Positions 1-6,624 of a DNA stretch of 13,893 bases are shown here, piece after piece. A model generated the notes under the pieces. It saw nothing but the letters and a program-made list of their open reading frames with translations. It did not search any database and had not been told where the DNA came from. Numbering within the stretch: the first letter of the stretch is position 1; each line of letters starts with the position of its first letter. The position numbers and the translations under genes are program-made. This DNA is from Clostridiaceae bacterium OM02-2AC (GTDB taxonomy: Bacteria > Bacillota_I > Bacilli_A > Erysipelotrichales > Erysipelotrichaceae), in NCBI GenBank assembly GCA_003481775.1, contig QULU01000064.1, positions 1 through 13,893 on the forward strand, written 5' to 3'.

Positions 1-2
1 CA

Positions 3-68
3 CTGAAAAAGGCGACCTTCTATAAATATGTGAAGGTGCTGCAGAGCGAGCAGAAGCATACCTTTTAA
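3..68 (+). CDS. C-terminal fragment of an unidentified protein (partial, 5' end outside window)
   Basis: Only the last 21 codons and a TAA stop are inside the window; the other two forward frames stop within the first 31 bases. The visible tail contains KKATFYKYVKVLQ followed by a short polar end. This resembles the recognition helix of a helix-turn-helix, as found at the C-terminus of resolvase/invertase-type serine recombinases and of some regulators. The stretch is far too short to assign a family. No convincing terminator hairpin was seen just downstream. The frame is the only open one, but it could be open by chance. Confidence 0.4.
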   Translation: MKKATFYKYVKVLQSEQKHTF

Positions 69-437
69 CATAGAATAACAGTCGATTTACAGAAACGTAT
101 GCAATCCTGTGAACCGGCTTTTCATTTGCGCCGCTGCACGCAAAGAACACTCGCAGGTACGATGCCTATAGACAAGCCTCTGCCAGCTTATTCTGTAAAT
201 ATAGAGATAAATATAAAGAAAAAAGCATGGATTCAGTCCTTCGATACTTCATCTTTTATAAAATCAAAATGGTGATAAAATATGCGGATTATACAAATGT
301 CAAGTTTTATGATAAAAAAGTGAAATAAACCGATAAATAAAGCGTTTTTTTGCCTTTTTTGTATTTTAATTATTTTGCTGAAATGATATATTTATACATA
401 TATCAGAAGACTGTAATTCCTTGAAAGGGGGATGCTA
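69..437. other. Intergenic region upstream of bactofilin
   Basis: This AT-rich stretch of about 370 bases has no credible gene. It holds long T-runs near 343-360 and a very AT-rich segment at 385-404 (several overlapping TATA-like hexamers). TTGCTG at 375-380 lies 18 bases before TATATC at 399-404, a weak candidate promoter for the bactofilin gene. No hairpin terminator, tRNA or repeat array was recognised. Confidence 0.5.
425..431 (+). promoter_or_regulatory. Ribosome binding site that decides the bactofilin start
   Basis: AAGGGGG ends six bases before the ATG at 438 and touches the ATG at 432. This favours the second ATG as the translation start. Confidence 0.6.
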
Positions 438-1037
438 ATGGGCTGGTATCAGAAACAGAAAAAAATATATGAGGCCAGACAGCAGAATCATGAAGTTGAT
501 CTGCCGCAGGATGAAGTGGTTCACACAGAACCCAAGAAGGAGGATGTGATTGAAATGGAAGAAAACAAAGACGTGGAGCTGCCTGTAAAGCCACAGGATA
601 GCACTTCTCTGATCGGAGAACATACAGAATTAACGGGAGATGTCAGCACAGACGATGACCTGACAATCTACGGTCGTGTAAAAGGAAACATCAAGTGCAG
701 TAAAAGTATCCAGATTTACGGCAGCGTGGAAGGCGATATCCTATGTCAGGATGCTACGATCATACAGGCTGAGATACATGGAAATATCGAATGCAGAGAG
801 TCATTGAAGATATCACAGGAAAGCACAGTGGAAGGAAATATCACAACGACCGCACTGGAAAACGGCGGTGCTGTTCGAGGAGATATCCATGCAGGAGGTC
901 ATATCCGTCTGAGTGAAAAATCACAGGTAAGCGGAGATATCACTGCTGCGTCTATCAGTGTTGATCAGGGTGCAGTTATACAGGGCTGTGTCATGATTGG
1001 CATCAAGGAAGCAGACAGTGCAAAAAAGGAAGCATAA
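438..1037 (+). CDS. Bactofilin family polymer-forming cytoskeletal protein
   Basis: Bactofilins self-assemble into membrane-associated beta-helical filaments used as scaffolds for cell shape, wall synthesis or polar structures. The protein has a charged, acidic N-terminal linker of about 55 residues. A bactofilin core follows, about residues 57-186. In it short beta-strands with recurring G-D/N-I turns (TGDVSTDD, GNIKCSKSI, GDILCQDA, GNIECRESL, GDITAASI) mark the rungs of a right-handed beta-helix. There is no membrane segment. Length (199 residues) is normal for the family. I chose the ATG at 438 because AAGGGGG ends at 431, six bases upstream; the in-frame ATG at 432 abuts the ribosome binding site. 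The gene stands alone, followed by its own terminator. The linker usually carries the partner- or membrane-binding part, so the partner cannot be told. Confidence 0.88.
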   Translation: MGWYQKQKKIYEARQQNHEVDLPQDEVVHTEPKKEDVIEMEENKDVELPVKPQDSTSLIGEHTELTGDVSTDDDLTIYGRVKGNIKCSKSIQIYGSVEGDILCQDATIIQAEIHGNIECRESLKISQESTVEGNITTTALENGGAVRGDIHAGGHIRLSEKSQVSGDITAASISVDQGAVIQGCVMIGIKEADSAKKEA

Positions 1038-1043
1038 AAAATC

Positions 1044-1084
1044 ATTCCTGAAACAGTATGAAGGCTGTCAGGAATTTTTTATAT
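1044..1084 (+). terminator. Rho-independent terminator after bactofilin
   Basis: ATTCCTGA at 1044-1051 pairs with TCAGGAAT at 1068-1075. A CAG/CTG pairing inside extends the stem, and a T-run follows. It starts six bases after the bactofilin stop. Confidence 0.8.
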
Positions 1085-1312
1085 TTAGAGCATACAGACG
1101 GACAAGGCATGTGTATGCAAAGGTGGAAAGGGCATTTTGACGATTTCCTGTAAGAAATGCAATGATTAAAAAAATATAAGATATATGTCAAGTTGCACTG
1201 GAAAGCTTATCGAAGGCCAGACTTTTCTGTAAAATATGGGTATGTGATGATCCATCCCCAAGATGATCACATGTATCTGGAAAGGAAGAGACTGCCTTGC
1301 AGTCCCCAACGT
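1085..1312. other. Intergenic region with imperfect hairpin; possible small RNA
   Basis: No credible protein gene is seen; an open frame from 1193 starts at TTG without a ribosome binding site. ATGTGAT at 1242-1248 pairs with ATCACAT at 1266-1272, with an inner ATC/GAT pairing and the C-rich loop CATCCCCAA. TTGACG at 1137-1142 lies 18 bases before AATGAT at 1161-1166, which carries a TG extension, a possible promoter. Together with the terminator at 1313-1347 this could define an RNA of roughly 175 bases. This is an inference from layout only. Confidence 0.3.
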
Positions 1313-1347
1313 AAAAAGACGGAAATAGTTTATTCCGCCTTTTTTAT
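1313..1347. terminator. Bidirectional terminator-like hairpin
   Basis: CGGAA at 1320-1324 pairs with TTCCG at 1333-1337, flanked by an A-run on the left and a T-run on the right, so it could work on either strand. On the minus strand it lies about 50 bases beyond the collagen-like gene and would terminate it. The stem is short. Confidence 0.55.
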
Positions 1348-1397
1348 TATGCCAAAAAGCTTCCTGAAAGCTTGTGTTTACAGCTGCCTTTCCAGAT

Positions 1398-2582
1398 TTA
1401 ACGCTCCAGCTTGACGATGACCAGTGTCAGCTGTCCGTCTGTATTGGCTACATTGGAATTGTAGTTGACAGTGAACGGTGTTGCCTGCGTCACTTCAATT
1501 ATGAAATGACTGCTTCCCTCTGCTGTGTTCTGTGGAGAGCCTGTGCGTGAATAAATGCCAAATTCAATATGCGGTGCTCCATTGTAGGCTGGTGTGATCT
1601 GCATATAGCCGGCCGTTGTTAAAATCGTACTGACCTCGAGTGAAATCTGATAGAAGCCTGGCTGCAGCAGCAGGGAGGTCGTGGAGGTTGCTGTGATATT
1701 CCCTGTTGTATCCGCAATGCTTGGATATAATGCCATTGGCTGAGCATTGACAAAGGCTTTCGCAAAGTCTGCAAAGCTCGCAAAGGACTGTGTTTCGATG
1801 CCGCGCGGTCCTGTCGCTCCGGTTGCTCCGGTAGGCCCTGTGCTTCCGGTCGGACCCGTTGGTCCCATCATTCCGTCAGCTCCCGTCGGTCCTGTTGCCC
1901 CTCTTAACCCGGTTGGCCCCGTTGGCCCCTGCAGACCTCTGAGTCCCTGCGGCCCGGTTGCTCCGGTGTTTCCGGTAGCTCCGGTTGCGCCATCCGCTCC
2001 GGTATTACCAGTTGCCCCGCGCGCTCCGGTAGCTCCAGTTGCCCCCGTCATGCCGGTAGCACCTGTCGCTCCCGTTGGTCCATCTCTTCCATCTAAGCCG
2101 GTTGGTCCGATATTTCCTGTCGGCCCGGTCACACCGGGAGCTCCCGTCGGTCCGGTCGGTCCAAGCAAGCCCTGCGGTCCCGGGCTACCGGCTGGTCCCA
2201 TCGCTCCGGTCGGTCCTGTCGCACCATTTTCCCCGGTGGCACCAGTTGCCCCTGTGATACCAGAGGCCCCGGTATTTCCTGTCGCTCCGGTTGCTCCCCG
2301 CGGCCCCGTCGGTCCGGTTGCGCCATCCGCTCCGGTATTTCCGGTAGCACCCGTTGGTCCCGTCGGTCCGGTTACCCCGATGCCTGGTCCAGTCGGCCCC
2401 ATCGGTCCGGTTGGCCCTGCCGGCCCGCGAAAGCCTCTTGGCCCTCTTGGCCCCGGACAACAGGTATCCGGATAGGGTACACAGCTTGCTTCCTGAAAAT
2501 TGTCCTCTTGCAATGCATGCTCATCCTCATACGTTGCGAGGTTGTCTGTATAATCATCATAATATTCATCCTGATATGTCAT
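1398..2582 (-). CDS. Collagen-like repeat protein with C-terminal globular domain (BclA/exosporium-type)
   Basis: A structural surface or spore-coat protein of the bacterial collagen-like type. Residues 1-40 are rich in Tyr, Asp and Glu, followed by Cys34 and Cys41-Cys42. Gly-X-Y repeats run from Gly44 to Gly261 with one break (GPGIG, residues 65-69), after which 64 triplets are unbroken. About two thirds of these have Thr at Y (mostly GPT and GAT), as in BclA-type glycosylated filaments. Residues about 262-394 form a hydrophobic, beta-rich domain, probably a trimerising jelly-roll like the BclA head. There is no signal peptide or LPXTG anchor, which fits assembly on a spore from the mother cell better than secretion; that role is inferred. 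GAGGTG lies six bases before the ATG. The G+C-rich repeat region differs in composition from its neighbours because of repeat codons. Confidence 0.88.
   Translation of the reverse strand: MTYQDEYYDDYTDNLATYEDEHALQEDNFQEASCVPYPDTCCPGPRGPRGFRGPAGPTGPMGPTGPGIGVTGPTGPTGATGNTGADGATGPTGPRGATGATGNTGASGITGATGATGENGATGPTGAMGPAGSPGPQGLLGPTGPTGAPGVTGPTGNIGPTGLDGRDGPTGATGATGMTGATGATGARGATGNTGADGATGATGNTGATGPQGLRGLQGPTGPTGLRGATGPTGADGMMGPTGPTGSTGPTGATGATGPRGIETQSFASFADFAKAFVNAQPMALYPSIADTTGNITATSTTSLLLQPGFYQISLEVSTILTTAGYMQITPAYNGAPHIEFGIYSRTGSPQNTAEGSSHFIIEVTQATPFTVNYNSNVANTDGQLTLVIVKLER
1980..2339. repeat. 27-bp exact direct repeat inside the collagen region
   Basis: The same 27 bases occur at 1980-2006 and 2313-2339, within the Gly-X-Y coding region of the collagen-like gene, encoding Asn-Thr-Gly-Ala-Asp-Gly-Ala-Thr-Gly. 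Many shorter near-copies lie between. Such repeats allow in-frame length change by recombination or slippage. Confidence 0.7.
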
Positions 2583-2810
2583 CTTTTCACCTCATCCTGT
2601 CGGATTTTAAATACTTCTTTATCCGTTTTATCCTATGTGTGCAGGGACATTCTGCTCATGGCAAATGCCCAGCAGTATATATCGCACAGGAATAAGTGCG
2701 AAAAACAGATGTGGCCGCTGAAGAAATGTGTGTCCCTGAGCAGGGGTGTTTGATTCCGCCTCATCAAGCGTGAAGGCAGCATACCCGATGATGATTCATT
2801 TCCTTATAGT
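2583..2810. other. Intergenic region between collagen-like gene and MerR terminator
   Basis: Besides the collagen-like gene's ribosome binding site and possible sporulation promoter, I see no gene or repeat here. Forward open frames across it lack ribosome binding sites and overlap the collagen-like gene antisense. Confidence 0.45.
2629..2637 (-). promoter_or_regulatory. Possible mother-cell sigma (E/K-like) -10 element upstream of the collagen-like gene
   Basis: On the minus strand the sequence CATAGGATA matches the CATA-N3-TA pattern known for the -10 of sigma-K/sigma-E promoters in Bacillus. It lies 46 bases before the collagen-like start codon. No clear -35 was found, and a nine-base match in AT-rich DNA can be chance. 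It agrees with the idea that this protein is made during sporulation. Confidence 0.3.
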
Positions 2811-2855
2811 AAAAGGATACAGAATCTTCTTCATACGAAGCCCTGTATCTTTTCT
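2811..2855. terminator. Terminator downstream of merR-type gene
   Basis: GATACAG at 2816-2822 pairs with CTGTATC at 2843-2849, with a further CTTC/GAAG pairing inside. It is flanked by AAAA on the left and TTTTCT on the right. On the minus strand it follows the regulator's stop codon by about 25 bases and separates it from the collagen-like gene. Confidence 0.75.
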
Positions 2856-2874
2856 ATTATTCTTTTAACCAGCA

Positions 2875-3252
2875 TCACTCTCTCAGCTTTTTCTCTGCTC
2901 TGGCAAGACCGTCTTCATAGCCCTCGATTTTTGTATCCAGCCGCTTCAGGGTTGCCTGCATTTCCTCAAGCCTTTTGCGCAGCAGTGTACGCTGCTCCTT
3001 TAAAATCTCCAGCCGTGCCTGAGCAGATGCATCACCCTGCTGAAACAATGCAACATATTCAATCAAAGCTTCAATCGGCAGCCCCGCACCTCGCATGCAT
3101 TTGATAAACTCAATCCACCCCAAATCCTTTTCACCGTAATCACGGATGCCGCCGGAAGTCCGCGGAACCGCAGGAAGCAGTCCGATTCGTTCATAATAGC
3201 GAAGGGTATCTGCGGAAATTTCAAACATACGGCTGACTTCAGCAATCGTCAT
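2875..3252 (-). CDS. MerR-family transcriptional regulator, AdhR/NmlR-like
   Basis: A DNA-binding protein that twists promoters with over-long spacers into active form. The N-terminal winged helix-turn-helix (residues 1-70) begins with TIAEVSRMF and contains the family-typical LRYYERIGLL and RDYGEKDL. A long dimerisation helix follows (about 78-118), rich in Leu, Lys and Glu, ending in a short acidic and basic tail. Length (125 residues) fits the small AdhR/NmlR type. Cys52 (FIKCMRGAG) matches the position of the conserved redox-active cysteine in Bacillus subtilis AdhR, which senses aldehydes; the sensing role here is inferred. GGAGG lies seven bases before the ATG. The upstream promoter has a 19-bp spacer with a dyad, so the gene probably controls itself. 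No neighbouring target such as an aldehyde dehydrogenase is present in the window. Confidence 0.88.
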   Translation of the reverse strand: MTIAEVSRMFEISADTLRYYERIGLLPAVPRTSGGIRDYGEKDLGWIEFIKCMRGAGLPIEALIEYVALFQQGDASAQARLEILKEQRTLLRKRLEEMQATLKRLDTKIEGYEDGLARAEKKLRE

Positions 3253-3342
3253 AATCGTACCTCCTTATCTACTATATCTGAATTCGTATAAATCTGACTA
3301 TGACGATGTGAATTCCGTCATGTAGAGATATCTATCGGCTTT

Positions 3343-3373
3343 ACTATACCACCTGGAGTATACTCTAAGTCAA
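3343..3373 (-). promoter_or_regulatory. MerR-type promoter with 19-bp spacer and operator dyad
   Basis: On the minus strand TTGACT (3373-3368) and TATAGT (3348-3343) are separated by 19 bases, the over-long spacing diagnostic of MerR-controlled promoters. The spacer holds the palindrome GAGTATACTC (3356-3365). Partial symmetry extends it over 3351-3370, matching 8 of 10 pairs. It points at the MerR-family gene, whose start is about 90 bases downstream, so autoregulation is likely. Confidence 0.8.
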
Positions 3374-3505
3374 TACGTTTGTTTAAAGATTATAAAACTT
3401 GTGGGAATGTGAGTGCTCACGTTATGACACATATACACTAGCAGCATAGACAGAACCTGTGTTGAATCGTTATGAATCAAAATAAATTAAAATGAGATAA
3501 AAAGA
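3374..3505. other. Intergenic region between the divergent merR and epimerase promoters
   Basis: AT-rich spacer without a gene. It contains a small dyad GTGAG-TG-CTCAC at 3410-3421 and a direct repeat TGAATC-N4-TGAATC just before the consensus promoter. Either could be a regulator site for the rightward operon, but both are short enough to be chance. Confidence 0.35.
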
Positions 3506-3534
3506 TTGACATCCTCTTCGCTTACTTCTATAAT
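3506..3534 (+). promoter_or_regulatory. Perfect consensus sigma-A promoter for the epimerase/glycyl radical operon
   Basis: TTGACA (3506-3511), a 17-base spacer and TATAAT (3529-3534) match the vegetative consensus exactly. Transcription would start near 3541, about 30 bases before the epimerase start, leaving no room for a riboswitch. A promoter this strong usually needs a repressor or another brake; none is evident. Confidence 0.88.
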
Positions 3535-3571
3535 AAAATTGTAAAAAGGACACAGAAAAGGAGAACATGGA

Positions 3572-4321
3572 ATGAAAACTACTGATCCTAAGAAAAGAGC
3601 GCTGCTGGACAGTCTGAAAGACGGTCTGATCGTATCCTGTCAGGTACAGAAGGATGACCCTATCTATACCGATGACATCGTAGTAAAAATGGCGGAGGCT
3701 GCCAAATGGGCAGGTGCTGTGGGAATCCGCGCTAACTCTCCCGAGCAGATCAAAGCGATCAAGGACAAGGTCGATTTGCCAATGATCGGTTTATGGAAAA
3801 TCTGGCATGACGATACAGATGTTTTTATCACACCGACGATGGATGCCGCAAGAGCTGTCTGGGAGGCTGGAGCGGAAATCATTGCGCTGGATTGTACCGC
3901 ACAGATTACACACGAAAAAACAAAGGCATGGGATTTGATTAAAACAGTGAAGAAGGAAATTCCGGAAGCTATTATTTTTGCGGATGTTTCCAATATGGAA
4001 GAGGCAGCACGCGCAGTGGAAAACGGAGCGGATATCGTTGCGCCGACGCTGTATGGATATACAAAGGAAACTGAGCATATCGAGGGTGCGGATTACCGCA
4101 TGTTTGCGGAAATGTGCCGTACCTTCCGCGAGGATGCATTCGTCATGATGGAGGGACATATCTACACACCGGAGGATGCGATGAAATGTATTTATCTGGG
4201 AGCGCATTCCGTTGTCGTAGGAAGTGCCATCACCCGTCCGCATCTGACCGCAAAGCGTTTTGTTGATCTGCTTGGCGGCTATCAGGATAACTGGAGAGAA
4301 GCAGAAAAAGCAAAGCACTGA
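3572..4321 (+). CDS. NanE-like N-acylmannosamine-6-phosphate 2-epimerase, divergent
   Basis: NanE enzymes are cytoplasmic TIM barrels that convert ManNAc-6-phosphate to GlcNAc-6-phosphate in sialic-acid breakdown. Family marks are GLIVSCQ (18-24), AGAVGIRAN (47-55), ALDCT (105-109), GYT (162-164) and VVGSAITRP (215-223). Lys76 (IGLWK) and Glu194 (MEGH) fall where the catalytic Lys and Glu of NanE lie. It departs from the family at several marks: the usual KR after the IG motif is KI, the Arg/Pro-containing stretch after DxT is AQITHEK, and EGR/EGK is EGH. At 249 residues it is slightly longer than usual. AAAAGGAGA lies seven bases before the ATG. It is the first gene of an operon, 32 bases before a glycyl radical enzyme, with no other sialic-acid genes nearby. 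It may therefore act on a different sugar phosphate. Confidence 0.82.
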   Translation: MKTTDPKKRALLDSLKDGLIVSCQVQKDDPIYTDDIVVKMAEAAKWAGAVGIRANSPEQIKAIKDKVDLPMIGLWKIWHDDTDVFITPTMDAARAVWEAGAEIIALDCTAQITHEKTKAWDLIKTVKKEIPEAIIFADVSNMEEAARAVENGADIVAPTLYGYTKETEHIEGADYRMFAEMCRTFREDAFVMMEGHIYTPEDAMKCIYLGAHSVVVGSAITRPHLTAKRFVDLLGGYQDNWREAEKAKH

Positions 4322-4353
4322 TCCCATAGCATAAGAAAGGAAGGCACAGGAGC

Positions 4354-6624
4354 ATGAAAAAGAAAATCAGTATTGACGGCGCGCAGAATGTTGAGGTTTC
4401 CAAACCGATTCCGTGCGAGAAATCACCACAGGAACAGCTGGCGATCATGGAGGCATATACACAGGCGCATAAAGCCAGTGCAGGACTGGATAAGGCAGAA
4501 CGTGAAATACGCTGCCTGCGTACCATTTTCCCAGCTCTGTTTCGGAGCATTGAAGACGATGATCTGCTGGCCGGACGTCTGGATTTTCTGCCGATTGGCT
4601 TTGGCAGTGTAACAAGCATCGGTGGTGTCTCTCATTACTGTGTCTTTCATAAGCTTCGCTCGTTCAAGGAACAGCTTGACAGTGCGGAAGAAAAGGCCAG
4701 AGTGGATGCCCTGTACGCCTATTGGGAGGAGCATGACACCAAGGCCATCTATTGTGCAGATGTGCTAAATGATGCTACGATTGGTCGCTTTATCGATTGC
4801 TCCTACCCCCTGATGGCAACTGCACGCTTATCCGGGATGATGCTGAATTACAAAAAGCTGATGAATCATGGACTGGAGGGGCTCAAGGCGCTGATTCGTT
4901 CACAGAAAGCCAATGTCTTTTTAGATAGCTGTGTGGAAAGTCTGGAGCTGCTGCAGGAGGTTATCGATCGCCAGATTGCGCTGGTACGGGAAGCGAAGCA
5001 GCATGCTACGCGCAGTCGATTGCAGGATCTGGAGCTGATGGAACGCGATCTGACAGTTATTCGTACACAAAAGCCATCCACCTTTCATCAGGCACTGCAG
5101 CTGTTCTGGATTTATGCTTTAGTGGCAGGCGTTATCAATTACGGGCGCATGGATGATGTGCTGGGGCCATATCTGCAGCGAGATCTGGAGGATGGAGTCC
5201 TTACAGAGGAGGAAGCCTACCGATATCTGAAATCTCTGTGGAAGATGATTGAAAACCGCCGTACCACCGTCAATGGACGTATTATCGTCGGGGGTGAGGG
5301 CAGAGAGCATCCAAAGGAAGGCGATACCTTTGCACGAATCTGTCTGCGTGTCTGCCGGGATACCCGGTATGTGGAGCCGCAGTTTACCCTTCGCTTCAGT
5401 AAACATACCCCGGCCGATATTATGGATATGGCATACGACTGCATCGGGTCCGGTGCAACCTATCCGACGCTGTACAACGATGATGTCAATATTGAGGCTG
5501 TCATGTATGGAATGCGTGTATCCCGTGAAATAGCGGAGCAGTATGTTCCCTTTGGCTGTGGTGAATTCGTCATTCAGGGAAAAAGCGTCGGAACACCGAA
5601 TACGCTGTTAAACCTGTTGAAGCTTCTTAATATCACCTTACATGCAGGCATTGATCCAATGGACGGCAAGGCGAAAAACGGCCCGGTAGCCATACCGGAG
5701 TGCAGTGCATTTACCACCTTTGATGAATTGTATGATACCTATAAGGAGCTGCTGAATTATTATTTTGACCTCAGCGTGGAAGCGCAGAAGCATTCCTATG
5801 AGGTGATGAATCAGGAGGCCTCCTTCCTGTTTACCTCGATTCTGATGGATGATTGTATCTCCCGCGGAAGGGCATTGCTTGACGGCGGTGTACAGATTCT
5901 GGGTGGTACCAATGAAACCTATGGAAATATCAATGCCAGTGATGCTCTGTATGCGATTCGTAAGCTGGTATATGAGGATAAGGTATACACACTACAACAG
6001 CTCCACGAGGCACAGCTTGCTGATTTTGAGGGCTATGAACAGCTTCGCAGAGATTTGCTGCATGTAGACAAATATGGAAATGACAAGCCGGAATGTGATG
6101 CACTTGCCAATGATCTCTATGAATTCGTCGCAAAGGGAATCCGGCAGCGGGGAATCGATGCGGGTCTGGGCTATTATCTGATCGTTATATCCAATAATCA
6201 GACCAATACAGATTGGGGGCATCAAACCTTTGCCAGTCTGGATGGACGGAAAACGGGCGTCTTTATGAATCCTGCAAATAATCCGCAGGGCGGTGCTGCA
6301 AAGAGCGGACCGACAGCCTGTCTGAATTCCCTAAGCAAATTTCAGGCAAAATATCATGGCGGCAGTGTACAGAATATCAAATTTACACCACGGATGTTCA
6401 ATGAGGATCGAGATAAAATCCGAATCCTGTTTGATACGTATTTCAAAAAAGGCGGCTGCCAACTGATGGTGACCGTTGTGGATCACGGCGTACTGGAGGA
6501 CGCGCAAAGGCATCCGGAAAATTATCCGGATCTGATTGTTCGTGTTGCCGGCTACAGTGCTGTCTTCGTGAATCTTACAAGAGATATTCAGGATGAATTG
6601 CTAAGCAGGATGCTGTATGATTAA
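4354..6624 (+). CDS. Glycyl radical enzyme, dehydratase/lyase branch, substrate unknown (annotated as pyruvate formate-lyase family)
   Basis: Cytoplasmic, oxygen-sensitive radical enzyme; 756 residues is normal. The N-terminal PFL-like domain (about 30-600) contains GRMDD (264-268), the YNDDVNI loop (374-380) and the finger-loop motif PFGCGEF with the predicted thiyl Cys402 and Glu404. The C-terminal glycine-radical domain has VRVAGYSAVFVNL with the radical Gly733. The C-x-E motif points to dehydratase/lyase enzymes, not true pyruvate formate-lyase, which has Cys-Cys. Compared from memory with glycerol dehydratase, the substrate-binding His281-Ser282 fall at Gly259-Val260 and Asp447 at Asn416. 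Glycerol, propanediol and choline are therefore unlikely substrates. AAGGAAGG (4337-4344) lies nine bases before the ATG. The gene follows the NanE-like gene and overlaps its activase by eight bases. The substrate may be a sugar phosphate from the epimerase, which is an inference. Confidence 0.9.
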   Translation: MKKKISIDGAQNVEVSKPIPCEKSPQEQLAIMEAYTQAHKASAGLDKAEREIRCLRTIFPALFRSIEDDDLLAGRLDFLPIGFGSVTSIGGVSHYCVFHKLRSFKEQLDSAEEKARVDALYAYWEEHDTKAIYCADVLNDATIGRFIDCSYPLMATARLSGMMLNYKKLMNHGLEGLKALIRSQKANVFLDSCVESLELLQEVIDRQIALVREAKQHATRSRLQDLELMERDLTVIRTQKPSTFHQALQLFWIYALVAGVINYGRMDDVLGPYLQRDLEDGVLTEEEAYRYLKSLWKMIENRRTTVNGRIIVGGEGREHPKEGDTFARICLRVCRDTRYVEPQFTLRFSKHTPADIMDMAYDCIGSGATYPTLYNDDVNIEAVMYGMRVSREIAEQYVPFGCGEFVIQGKSVGTPNTLLNLLKLLNITLHAGIDPMDGKAKNGPVAIPECSAFTTFDELYDTYKELLNYYFDLSVEAQKHSYEVMNQEASFLFTSILMDDCISRGRALLDGGVQILGGTNETYGNINASDALYAIRKLVYEDKVYTLQQLHEAQLADFEGYEQLRRDLLHVDKYGNDKPECDALANDLYEFVAKGIRQRGIDAGLGYYLIVISNNQTNTDWGHQTFASLDGRKTGVFMNPANNPQGGAAKSGPTACLNSLSKFQAKYHGGSVQNIKFTPRMFNEDRDKIRILFDTYFKKGGCQLMVTVVDHGVLEDAQRHPENYPDLIVRVAGYSAVFVNLTRDIQDELLSRMLYD

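Noticed and set aside
1193..1414. Forward open frame of 73 codons
   Set aside because: TTG start, no ribosome binding site, runs through a terminator hairpin and into the end of the collagen-like gene.
1747..2475. Forward open frame of 242 codons rich in Pro, Val and Ala
   Set aside because: It is the exact antisense of the Gly-X-Y repeats; repeat codons keep the other strand open. No ribosome binding site.
3541..3571. Riboswitch before the epimerase operon
   Set aside because: The 5' leader is only about 30 bases from the predicted transcription start, too short for a known riboswitch.
3791..4327. Leftward open frame of 178 codons, Cys- and His-rich
   Set aside because: Antisense to the NanE-like gene; composition is that of a shadow frame.
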